Origin: an uncultured Nitrospira sp.
GTDB lineage: Bacteria; Nitrospirota; Nitrospiria; Nitrospirales; Nitrospiraceae
Direction: 5' to 3'
NCBI GenBank assembly: GCA_902500995.1
Contig: CABVSR010000002.1
Coordinates: 207,203 to 271,202 of the forward strand
DNA length: 64,000 bases
Below the pieces are notes generated by a model. It was not told the origin of the DNA. It made no database searches and saw only the letters and a list, made by a program, of their open reading frames with translations. How positions within the stretch are numbered: position 1 is the first letter of the stretch; each line of letters opens with the position of its first letter. Made by a program: the position numbers and the translations under genes. Below, one piece after another: positions 26,782 to 34,333 of the stretch.

Positions 26782-26820
26782 TTCAGCCGTCAGGCTTCAG
26801 CGGTCAGGTCTCAGCATTCA
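26782..26820. repeat. Dispersed TCAGC-type repeat, copy 1
   Basis: The spacer between the thiolase and the 3-hydroxyacyl-CoA dehydrogenase contains four spaced TCAGC/TCAGG units (TTCAGCCGTCAGGCTTCAGC, then CGGTCAGGTCTCAGC). Nearly the same words occur at 36342-36368 between E1-beta and E2. Short direct repeats of the ACTCACCACTT kind follow at about 26823-26846. It looks like a genome-dispersed intergenic repeat. Confidence 0.55.
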
Positions 26821-26858
26821 AAACTCACCACTTCACACTCACCACTCCATCTTCTGTT

Positions 26859-28049
26859 TCAGATCTGCTCCACCACCATGGCGGCGCCCTGCCCGCCGCC
26901 GACACAGAGGGCCGCCGCCCCCAGCGGGACGCCACGCCGCTGCATTTCGTAGAGGAGCGTGACCACCAATCGCGTGCCGGTCATGCCGACCGGATGACCC
27001 AGCGCGATGGCCCCGCCGTTCACGTTGACGAGGTCCCGTTTGAGGCCCAACACACGCTCCACTGCCAGATACTGCGCGGCGAACGCTTCGTTCACTTCAA
27101 TCAGGCCCAGATCGGCCAGATGGACGCCGGCACGCTTCAGGGCCAGCGGCAGCGCTTCCGCCGGCCCGATGCCCATGCGGGTCGGGTCCACACCGACGAA
27201 GGCGTAACTCCTGATGCGGCCGAGCGGGCGCTGTCTCAGATCGCGGGCACGCGCCGCCGACATGACGACGGCGGCGGCGGCGCCGTCATTGAGCGGACAG
27301 CTGTTCCCCGCCGTCACGGTCCCGTTTTCCTTAAACAGCGGCGGATACAGCGCCAGCTGCTGTTCGGTCAAGCCGACATTCGGGCCTTCATCCTGGACAA
27401 TGGCGACCGGGGGGACCTCGCGTCCTGCCACCGACTTCGAAACGGTGATCGGAAAGACCTCGTCCTTGAGCCGCCCTTCCCGCATGGCTTTGAACGCGCG
27501 GCGGTGACTCTCCACGGCGAAGCGGTCCTGTTCCTCACGGCTGATACCGAATTCCTCCGCCAGATTTTCCGCCGTCAGCCCCATCAGTTGACCGCAAAAG
27601 GCATCCGTCAATCCTTCCCAGATGCTGTCGATCAATTCCGCATGCCGGAGCCGTTTTCCCCACCGCATATCGCGTGAGACAAACGGCGCGCGGCTCATGC
27701 TCTCGACTCCTCCGACGACTTGCACATCCGCGTCCTCGCTTTGAATGTTTTGATAGGCGTTCACGAAGGGCTGGAGGCCGGAGGAACAATTTCGCTGCAC
27801 CGAATAGGCCGGGGTACGGACCGGGAGCCCGGCCATGAGGCCAATCACCCGCGCGACGTTGTAGGCGTCGCTGGTATGCCCGACCGAGCCGATGATCACC
27901 TCATCGATGAGTTGAGGATCCACCTGAGCGCGGGCAATGACCTCACGCACGGCCAGTTCACCCATCCTGTGGGGCGTGAGATCTTTGAGCGCGCCGCCGA
28001 AGTTGCCGATGGGCGTTCGCGCGCCGGCTGCGATGACGACTTCTCTCAC
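26859..28049 (-). CDS. Acetyl-CoA C-acyltransferase (thiolase), first copy
   Basis: The 396-aa enzyme has the thiolase active-site Cys in QRNCSSGLQPF, the His of ALGHPVGMTG and the second Cys in LCVGGGQGAAM. INEAFAAQYLAVE is the standard NEAFA motif. It cleaves 3-ketoacyl-CoA with CoA, or works in reverse. The GTG at 28049 is chosen: AAGGAG stands 6 bases before it and the following VREVVIAAGARTPIG is the usual N-terminus. It lies 19 bp behind the acyl-CoA ligase gene. Confidence 0.92.
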   Translation of the reverse strand: MREVVIAAGARTPIGNFGGALKDLTPHRMGELAVREVIARAQVDPQLIDEVIIGSVGHTSDAYNVARVIGLMAGLPVRTPAYSVQRNCSSGLQPFVNAYQNIQSEDADVQVVGGVESMSRAPFVSRDMRWGKRLRHAELIDSIWEGLTDAFCGQLMGLTAENLAEEFGISREEQDRFAVESHRRAFKAMREGRLKDEVFPITVSKSVAGREVPPVAIVQDEGPNVGLTEQQLALYPPLFKENGTVTAGNSCPLNDGAAAAVVMSAARARDLRQRPLGRIRSYAFVGVDPTRMGIGPAEALPLALKRAGVHLADLGLIEVNEAFAAQYLAVERVLGLKRDLVNVNGGAIALGHPVGMTGTRLVVTLLYEMQRRGVPLGAAALCVGGGQGAAMVVEQI

Positions 28050-28068
28050 GGCAGACTCCTTCCCGCCT

Positions 28069-29784
28069 TCACATCGCTTGGCGTGCTGGCTCTGCGCCGC
28101 CCGCACTGGGAGCAGCGGTTTCAACGCGCAGCGCTCGTCGCAGCACCTTACCGATGATCGTCCGCGGCAACTCGGCGCGGAATTCGATCGCGACCGGCAC
28201 CTTGAACCGCGCGAGCGACCGGCTGCAGTGGTCGATCAGCTCCCGCTCCGTCACCGAAGCACCTTCGCAAGCCACGACGAAGGCCTTCACCGCTTCACCG
28301 TAGTGGCGATCGGGAATGCCCACCACGACCGCTTCCCGCACCGCCGGATGCTGGTACAGGATTTCTTCCACCTCCCGAGGGTACACGGTCTCGCCCCACG
28401 GCTTGATGACATCCTTCTTGCGATCCACGAAAAAGAAAAACCCCTGCTCGTCCCGCCTGACAATGTCCCCCGTATGCAGCCAGCCGTCTCGCAACACGGC
28501 TTGCGTGTCCGCTTCTTTGTTCCAATATCCCTGCATCACTTGCGGCCCGCGGACGATGAGTTCGCCGGCCTCTCCTGTACGCACGTCTCTGAGCCGTGTT
28601 TCCAGATCGACGATCCTCGCGTCCGTATCCGGAAACGGCAGGCCCATGGAGCCTGGAGGATGCGCCCCTTGGATGGGGTTGCAATGGGTCGTGGGGCCCG
28701 CTTCGGTCAGCCCGTAGCCTTCCGAAATAGTCACGCCGGTCAAACGTTCAAACGCTTCCTGGACCTCGGCCGGAAGCGGACTTGCTCCGCAGAGGCAGAC
28801 GCGAATCGAATGCAGGTCGTACCGGTCGACCTTCGGGCAATCGATCATCATCGAGAACATCATCGGCACACCGGACATGATGGTCACGCGATGCCGCTGG
28901 ATCGCCTTCACCGCCTCGTCCGCATGAAACCGCGGGAGCAAAATGATCAGCGACCCGGTGGCCACCGCCAGATTCTGGCAGGTATTCAACCCGTAGCAGT
29001 GGAAGAAGGGCACGGCGCCGAGAAATATTTCTTTGCCTTCGCGGAAGTTCGAGCACCAGAAGCGGCCTTGCATGGTGTTGACCACCACATTACGATGCGT
29101 GAGCATCACCCCCTTGGGCGTCCCTGTCGTGCCGCCGGTGTACTGGATCTGCGCCAGCGCCCCCGGCTCCAAAGTCGGCAGGGATTCAGGCGCCTCTGCT
29201 CCCACCGTGCTTGGCTCGAGCAATGCACAAAAGTCGTACACCGGTGGTCGTTTCTCGACCGCGATCCAGCGTTTGGTCCAACGCGCCTTGATCGGATAGA
29301 GCCATCGCTTGAGGGGCGGGAGGAAATCTTTGACGCTGGTGACGATGATGCGGCGCGGGGATTGGCTGTGCTCGCGTATGGCGCGGAGGCGAGGATAAAA
29401 CAGATCCAAGGCGACGATCGTGTCGCTGCCGGAATCGTTCAGTTGACACTGAATTTCCCGTTCGACGTAGAGAGGGTTCGTGGGTGCGACGACGGCTCCG
29501 GCCTTCAACACGCCGTAATAGGCGATGACGGCTTGCGGGATATTCGGCAGCATGAGCGCGACCCGATCGCCGGTCTGCACGCCCAGACGCCTCAGCCCCA
29601 CCGCAAAACGGGTGCTCAGCTCATTGAGTTCCTGAAAGGTGAGACAGGAGCCGTAGAAAAACAGGGCGGGCGAGTCCGGGAATCGGGAAGCAGAGCGGCG
29701 CAGAAGATCCGGAATCGTCCATTCCGGATAGTCGAAGGTTGCGGAGACACCGGGATCATACCGGCTGATCCATGGCCGCGACAT
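28069..29784 (-). CDS. fadD: Long-chain acyl-CoA synthetase (AMP-forming)
   Basis: The 571-aa adenylate-forming enzyme shows the P-loop-like YTGGTTGTPKGVMLTH, the A5-type motif SEGYGLTEAGP, LHTGDIVRRDEQGFFFFVD with RKKDVI, and the acylation lysine region TIIGKVLRRAL near the C-terminus. It makes acyl-CoA from a fatty acid, CoA and ATP, feeding the dehydrogenase-hydratase genes downstream. The ATG at 29784 with GGAGG is chosen over the GTG at 29796, which lies in the ribosome site. Confidence 0.9.
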   Translation of the reverse strand: MSRPWISRYDPGVSATFDYPEWTIPDLLRRSASRFPDSPALFFYGSCLTFQELNELSTRFAVGLRRLGVQTGDRVALMLPNIPQAVIAYYGVLKAGAVVAPTNPLYVEREIQCQLNDSGSDTIVALDLFYPRLRAIREHSQSPRRIIVTSVKDFLPPLKRWLYPIKARWTKRWIAVEKRPPVYDFCALLEPSTVGAEAPESLPTLEPGALAQIQYTGGTTGTPKGVMLTHRNVVVNTMQGRFWCSNFREGKEIFLGAVPFFHCYGLNTCQNLAVATGSLIILLPRFHADEAVKAIQRHRVTIMSGVPMMFSMMIDCPKVDRYDLHSIRVCLCGASPLPAEVQEAFERLTGVTISEGYGLTEAGPTTHCNPIQGAHPPGSMGLPFPDTDARIVDLETRLRDVRTGEAGELIVRGPQVMQGYWNKEADTQAVLRDGWLHTGDIVRRDEQGFFFFVDRKKDVIKPWGETVYPREVEEILYQHPAVREAVVVGIPDRHYGEAVKAFVVACEGASVTERELIDHCSRSLARFKVPVAIEFRAELPRTIIGKVLRRALRVETAAPSAGGAEPARQAM

Positions 29785-29816
29785 CTGATCCTCCACCCCT
29801 GAACCGATCAGGGAGG

Positions 29817-30572
29817 TTACCCGCGCAGCTCACTCCCCAGCCCTTGCACCGGTTGCGTCCGCACCTGCGCAGCAACCGGCTGATGTTCGAGCCCCATCCA
29901 AAATCCTTCGAGATAGTCCAGCACCGCATGCATGCCGTGACGAAAATCGCCCTTTTCCGACTCCGACATCAGCGAACCAGCGGCACCGTTCGCGCCTTCA
30001 ACGGCACCGACCGCCTGCTCCATGGCCCGTTCGTGTTCGGACTCAAGTTGGCGATGGAAGACGAAATAGGTCATGTCCATATCTGGGTACCGCGTGCCTT
30101 GCAAACGCCTGAGACCCGGAATCAGATGATCCCACATGGTGATGGCCATGTTCTCCAAGCCAAAGGAGGCGCCCAATGCCATCGCATGATTCCCGCTGCT
30201 ATAGAGATGTTCCATGCCTTCGATATAGGCGCGGGTGGAAGGCCGCATCGGCGTGGTCATGGCGGCGTGAATGTCGATTCCCAGCGATCGCAGAAAGTTT
30301 CGATACAACAATTCGTGCCGGTGTTTGACGGAGCCGTCGCCGAGTTCGGAATAGAGCACTCGCGTCAGCTCGTCCGCCACGGCTTCATCTTCGGTGTTGA
30401 CCAGTTGAGCGGCAAGGATGCGCGGGAAGAATCGCGAGAAGTTATAAAATTCGACCGCGAATTCTCGAAATTCCCGGTCGTTCAGACCACCGGCGGCGAA
30501 CCGGTCGAGGTAGGAATTATTGATCGCTCCATGTCGCAGCACGTCCGCGCGCACTTGTTCGTAAAACGACAT
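29817..30572 (-). CDS. Heme-oxygenase-like diiron protein (iron-containing redox enzyme family)
   Basis: The 251-aa all-helical protein matches the TenA/PqqC/CADD superfamily pattern. Possible metal ligands appear in order: Glu and His of YSELGDGSVKHRHEL, Glu of FGLENMAITMWDHL, and the ESEHE cluster near residue 190. Relatives include N-oxygenases, the para-aminobenzoate-forming CADD and alkene-forming UndA. It is the first gene of the leftward operon, 213 bp from the divergent HPPD-like gene, with GGAGG 6 bases before the ATG. UndA-like action on fatty acids would fit the adjacent acyl-CoA ligase, but the substrate is unknown. Confidence 0.75.
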   Translation of the reverse strand: MSFYEQVRADVLRHGAINNSYLDRFAAGGLNDREFREFAVEFYNFSRFFPRILAAQLVNTEDEAVADELTRVLYSELGDGSVKHRHELLYRNFLRSLGIDIHAAMTTPMRPSTRAYIEGMEHLYSSGNHAMALGASFGLENMAITMWDHLIPGLRRLQGTRYPDMDMTYFVFHRQLESEHERAMEQAVGAVEGANGAAGSLMSESEKGDFRHGMHAVLDYLEGFWMGLEHQPVAAQVRTQPVQGLGSELRG

Positions 30573-30657
30573 CGTGCACCTCCGCTCTCATCTCGCGGCG
30601 CCCTTGCGGGGTCGGCTTCTGCGTGCCTGTGAAAGAAATACTCATCATCATGGTCAG

Positions 30658-30687
30658 ATAATACAAAATCTATATTGAATGATGCAA
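30658..30687 (-). promoter_or_regulatory. Leftward promoter of the acyl-CoA operon
   Basis: On the minus strand TTGCAT (30687-30682), an 18-bp spacer and TATTAT (30663-30658, 5 of 6) form a sigma-70 promoter. The leader to the ATG at 30572 is about 80 nt. It overlaps the rightward promoter and shares the palindrome at 30683-30700. Confidence 0.65.
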
Positions 30688-30704
30688 CTATTATGTTGTA
30701 CAGT
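30675..30704 (+). promoter_or_regulatory. Rightward promoter of the amino-acid catabolic operon
   Basis: TTGAAT at 30675-30680 and TACAGT at 30699-30704, 18 bp apart, form a plausible sigma-70 promoter, with a leader of about 75 nt to the ATG at 30786. The region is clearly AT-richer than the flanking genes. Confidence 0.6.
30683..30700. promoter_or_regulatory. Operator-like palindrome shared by two divergent promoters
   Basis: TGCAAC-TATTAT-GTTGTA is an 18-bp palindrome with one wobble-type mismatch per arm. It covers the leftward -35 box and the rightward spacer, so one bound regulator could control both directions. No regulator gene adjoins it; the HTH protein at 20427-21410 is a candidate. 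Confidence 0.55.
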
Positions 30705-30785
30705 GTGCTCATGCGTGACCGAACAGCAGAACCCGTCACTCGGCATCGGTGCAGAATCTCATGATCATGCTGAGGAGGAACCGCC

Positions 30786-31385
30786 ATGAAAGAAGCCATC
30801 GGGGTTGACCACATCACCTTATGCGTGAAGAATCTGGCGGCCACTACCTATGTCTTCACGCGCATTCTCGGCTTCGAGGTCATCTGGTCCGCGCAGGACG
30901 TGGGGAGTGAGAAATCCAGCATGGACACCGTCGTGGTGCAACGGGGCGAAGCCAAGATCGCCTTGATGCAGGGCAGAAATAAAGAACGCAAATCGCAGAT
31001 CTGCGAGTTCGTCGAGACCTATGGCGAAGGCGTCCAGCACATCGCTCTGGAGGTCGACGATATCGAAGCCGTGTGCCGTGAATGGGAAACACAAGGCGTC
31101 CGGTTTGCCGGCGACATCAAAGACGGGCGAGACGGTTTCGGACCACTACGGCAACGCTTCACCTATCCGTTGTTTCCGGGATGCGGGCTCTTCCTCGAAC
31201 TCACCCAACGGCAACATGGCCAGGAAGAATCCAAGACCTTTGTCCGCGCGACGGTGGAATCTCTCTATCGCGACATCGAACGGGATCAGATCAAGGGCGT
31301 GACACGCACCATCGTCGACTACGACACGCTTCCGCTGCCGTTCGAGGAGGAAGTCGAAGCCGCGTCGCTCCGGCACGCATCATAA
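30786..31385 (+). CDS. Single-domain 4-hydroxyphenylpyruvate dioxygenase-like protein
   Basis: The 199-aa VOC protein aligns with the C-terminal catalytic half of HPPD: GVDHITLCV (first Fe-His), KSQICEFVETYGEGVQHIAL (second Fe-His), GLFLELTQR (Fe-Glu) and the HPPD tail ESLYRDIERDQIKG. HPPDs are usually 350-400 aa with an N-terminal VOC half that is missing here; all three iron ligands lie in the part kept. The expected reaction is 4-hydroxyphenylpyruvate plus O2 to homogentisate, supported by homogentisate dioxygenase 36 bp downstream. GAGGAGG lies before the ATG. Methylmalonyl-CoA epimerase is a less likely reading because of the HPPD tail. Confidence 0.75.
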   Translation: MKEAIGVDHITLCVKNLAATTYVFTRILGFEVIWSAQDVGSEKSSMDTVVVQRGEAKIALMQGRNKERKSQICEFVETYGEGVQHIALEVDDIEAVCREWETQGVRFAGDIKDGRDGFGPLRQRFTYPLFPGCGLFLELTQRQHGQEESKTFVRATVESLYRDIERDQIKGVTRTIVDYDTLPLPFEEEVEAASLRHAS

Positions 31386-31421
31386 ACATCGAGCCGCACC
31401 TGACCTGTCAGGAGATGTCCG

Positions 31422-32537
31422 ATGTACCTGGTCAAAAAAGGCACCGCTCCCAATCAGGCCCACGTGGGAATCCCGGACGGGCTGCATGAAGAGGAGCATG
31501 GCCGCGCCGGATTCAGCGGCCCCGCTTCGCACCTCTATCATCGACACCCGCCGACCGGCTGGAGCCGGATCGAAGGCCCTCTCCGGCCGCGCGCCTTTGC
31601 CTGCACGGAATTATCCACCCCCGACCAACAGACAGCCGACCGCCGACCGCTGACGATCTTGGAAAGTCCGGATGCCCGCGTCTTTCTGTCGCGACGAGCG
31701 GCCACCATGACGCATTTCGTGCGGAATGCCGACGGAGACGAAATTCTCTTCGTCCATGCCGGCTGCGGAACTTTGGAGACGGATTATGGTTTGCTGCATT
31801 ATGAGCCGGGCGACTACCTGATCATTCCCAAAGGGACCACCTATCGCATTCATGTCGATCAGACTGCAGAACCAGTCCTATTCCTGATCATTGAAACCCC
31901 GCATCCCGTGCAGCTTCCCGATCGAGGCCCCCTCGGCCGGCATGCCCTCTTCGACCCGGGTGTCATCGTGGCGCCCGAACCAGCGGCGCCGCCTCAGGAT
32001 GCGAACAGCCGGCGTGAATGGGAGGTTCGTATCAAACGCGGCCATGAGGACACGCGCGTCTACTATCCCTTCTATCCGATGGACGTCGCCGGCTGGAAAG
32101 GCGACTTGTGGGTGGCCAAATTGAACGTGCAGGATTTTCGCCCTGTCACCAGCCCGCGCTACCATCTTCCCCCTAGCGTGCATGCCACCTTCCAGGCGGG
32201 CGGATTGTTGATCTCGACCTTTGCCCCGAGACCGCTGGAGACCGATCCGGACGCCTTGCGCGTGCCCTTCTACCATCGCAACATGGACTACGACGAAGTG
32301 CTGTTCTACCACCGGGGAGAATTTTTCAGCCGGGCCGGGATTCAAGCCGGCATGTTGACGCTCCATCCTCAGGGCATTCATCACGGGCCGCAGCCGCAAG
32401 CCATCGCCGCCAGCAAAGGGAAGGACCACACCAACGAAGTCGCCGTCATGATCGAATCGCGGCACGCCTTTCAGGTCAGGCCCGAACTCGAATCGGTCGA
32501 GCTGAAGGACTACGCCATGAGCTGGAGTCGCCCATGA
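31422..32537 (+). CDS. hmgA: Homogentisate 1,2-dioxygenase
   Basis: The 371-aa bicupin matches homogentisate dioxygenase at VPFYHRNMDYDEVLFYHRG (Fe ligands His and Glu, as in the YHRN..SE motif) and LTLHPQGIHHGPQP (third His ligand). It is shorter than the usual 430-440 aa, with trims in the N-terminal half. The enzyme opens the ring of homogentisate to maleylacetoacetate with O2. An AGGAG sequence lies upstream; the last codon overlaps the next gene (ATGA). Confidence 0.88.
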   Translation: MYLVKKGTAPNQAHVGIPDGLHEEEHGRAGFSGPASHLYHRHPPTGWSRIEGPLRPRAFACTELSTPDQQTADRRPLTILESPDARVFLSRRAATMTHFVRNADGDEILFVHAGCGTLETDYGLLHYEPGDYLIIPKGTTYRIHVDQTAEPVLFLIIETPHPVQLPDRGPLGRHALFDPGVIVAPEPAAPPQDANSRREWEVRIKRGHEDTRVYYPFYPMDVAGWKGDLWVAKLNVQDFRPVTSPRYHLPPSVHATFQAGGLLISTFAPRPLETDPDALRVPFYHRNMDYDEVLFYHRGEFFSRAGIQAGMLTLHPQGIHHGPQPQAIAASKGKDHTNEVAVMIESRHAFQVRPELESVELKDYAMSWSRP

Positions 32538-33526
32538 AACTTGTAAGCTTTGAAGTCCGCACGCCGGTCGGAACCTTCACCAGAATCGGCGCGCTCCACG
32601 GGGAATCGATCGTCGATCTGAACATGGCCCACGCCTGCCTACTCGCCGACCACGGCGAGGCACGGCCTCGCCGGCTTGCCGATGCCCAGGTCCCGCCCGC
32701 GATGTTGGAGTTTTTGGAGGGCGGTCCCTCCGCCATGGCGGCAGCCCGGCGCGCGCTCGAGTTCGTGACAGAGGTAACGAAGCGCTCGGTGGGGCCCTCA
32801 GGTGAAACGGTCATCTATAAACCGGCCGACATTCATATAACCGCGCCCCTTCCCAACCCCGCCTCGCTGCGGGACTTCATCGCCTTCGAAGACCATATCG
32901 CCGCGACGTCGAAACGCCGCGGCCAGCCGATCCCTCCTGAATGGTACAAGGCGCCGGTCTATTACAAGGGAAACCACCGCACCATCATCGGGCCGGATCA
33001 CACACTCCCCTGGCCGCTCAACACCCAGAAGCTGGATTACGAACTGGAGCTGGCCTGCATCATCGGGCGGGGCGGCATCGATGTGGCGGAACGCGACGCA
33101 GTTGGTTACATCGCCGGCTATACGATCATGAATGACTTCAGCGCGAGAGACATCCAGTTTCAGGAAATGGCCTGCCGGCTCGGTCCGGCGAAGGGAAAAG
33201 ATTTTGCCACCGCCATCGGCCCCTGCCTCGTCACACCCGACGAGATCCCGGACCTCGCTTCGCTGGAGATGATCGCGCGGATCAACGGAGAAGTCTGGTC
33301 GCGCGGTCGTTTCGGATCGATCCATTGGTCGTTCCTTCAGATGATCGAACATGTGTCGCGAGGAGAAGCCATTTATCCGGGCGACCTGCTGGGATCAGGC
33401 ACGGTCGGCGGCGGCTGCGGCCTGGAACTCGACCGCTATTTGCAACCGGGCGATTGCATCGAATTGGAAATCCAGCCCATCGGCATTCTCAGAACCACCA
33501 TTGCCGGCCGGGACGGAACCGCTTGA
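32534..33526 (+). CDS. Fumarylacetoacetate hydrolase family protein
   Basis: The 330-aa protein has an FAH C-terminal domain from about residue 100. DYELELACIIG supplies metal-binding glutamates and NDFSARDIQFQEM the Asp; GDLLGSGTVGGGCGLELDR is the usual late glycine motif. It should split fumarylacetoacetate to fumarate and acetoacetate, the last step after homogentisate dioxygenase, with which it overlaps by four bases. Maleylacetoacetate isomerase is not in the window, so it might also hydrolyse maleylacetoacetate directly. Confidence 0.88.
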   Translation: MKLVSFEVRTPVGTFTRIGALHGESIVDLNMAHACLLADHGEARPRRLADAQVPPAMLEFLEGGPSAMAAARRALEFVTEVTKRSVGPSGETVIYKPADIHITAPLPNPASLRDFIAFEDHIAATSKRRGQPIPPEWYKAPVYYKGNHRTIIGPDHTLPWPLNTQKLDYELELACIIGRGGIDVAERDAVGYIAGYTIMNDFSARDIQFQEMACRLGPAKGKDFATAIGPCLVTPDEIPDLASLEMIARINGEVWSRGRFGSIHWSFLQMIEHVSRGEAIYPGDLLGSGTVGGGCGLELDRYLQPGDCIELEIQPIGILRTTIAGRDGTA

Positions 33527-33538
33527 GAAGGAGGCATA

Positions 33539-34297
33539 ATGCCAGTCGAGACGAACGCTTCGGATGCCGCCATGTTGGAGTTGATAGCCCGGCAGCGGGC
33601 GATCTATGAGGGATCGGAAATCGACATCAGGATGGAACACCTCATTCGCGACACGCCCCACCCCACCCTGTCGTCCTGGGATGTTCAGCGCCTGCTGCGC
33701 GCCTCTCGCGCCGTCTATTTCGACAGCCATGTCGAGGTCGTGTCGGGCCACCATACCGAGGTGTACCTGCGATTCGAATCCATCGCGCAGTTTCCCGACC
33801 TCATCACGATCATTGCGGCCAACATGGCCGAATGGCTCCTCCAAACGTTTCAGGAGCACCCGCCGGCGGGCATCATCACCACCTCATCGGACGCGCGCCT
33901 GCTGGCCGAACGAACCTGCGAACTCCTGGGGGCGCACCTTCCGCTGCGCACGGTGCTGACGCCCTTCAACCGGGAGACGGGCAAGATCGGCACGGAGATC
34001 GTCAGCGGAACCGTGGAGCCCGGAGAACGATTTCTCTCATTGAACGACGTCACCACGCGCGGCATGTGTGTCAGCAAATTAGGGAAGATCGTCACGGATC
34101 GCGGCGGGCAGCTGGCGGGCATGATGGTGTTCGCCAGACGAGACAGCGGGCAATTCCCTTACATGGAGGAGCTGACGGCCACGTACCCGTTCTACTTCGG
34201 CGTCGATCTGGACATGCCGCAGTGGGAACCGGCCGATTGTCACGCCTGCCGGGACAACAAGCCGCTGGTGTCCTGGAGGGATCTGCCCGCGCTGTGA
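33539..34297 (+). CDS. Phosphoribosyltransferase-like protein of unknown role
   Basis: The 252-aa protein resembles orotate phosphoribosyltransferases in its second half: AGIITTSSDARLLAERTCELLGA, then RFLSLNDVTTRGMCVSKL where PRTases have the PRPP loop VVDDV.TTG. The loop has one acidic residue changed (LNDV), so PRPP binding is possible but not certain. A C-terminal CHAC pair could bind metal. AAGGAGG lies four bases before the ATG. It stands between fumarylacetoacetase and the 2-oxoacid dehydrogenase genes; no link to either pathway is known to me. Confidence 0.6.
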   Translation: MPVETNASDAAMLELIARQRAIYEGSEIDIRMEHLIRDTPHPTLSSWDVQRLLRASRAVYFDSHVEVVSGHHTEVYLRFESIAQFPDLITIIAANMAEWLLQTFQEHPPAGIITTSSDARLLAERTCELLGAHLPLRTVLTPFNRETGKIGTEIVSGTVEPGERFLSLNDVTTRGMCVSKLGKIVTDRGGQLAGMMVFARRDSGQFPYMEELTATYPFYFGVDLDMPQWEPADCHACRDNKPLVSWRDLPAL

Positions 34298-34333
34298 CGT
34301 GATGTGAAGCACCGATCGATTAAGGAGGAAGCC

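Noticed and set aside
30482..30844. Minus-strand frame of 120 codons across the divergent promoter
   Set aside because: It spans both gene starts and the AT-rich promoter and shows no domain.
30786..31385. Methylmalonyl-CoA epimerase
   Set aside because: The spacing resembles a VOC epimerase, but the KSQI..GVQHIA motif, LFLELTQR and the ERDQIKG tail are those of HPPD, and the neighbour is homogentisate dioxygenase.
32534..33526. 2-hydroxyhepta-2,4-diene-1,7-dioate isomerase (homoprotocatechuate route)
   Set aside because: The FAH fold is shared, but the 4-bp overlap with homogentisate dioxygenase favours fumarylacetoacetase.
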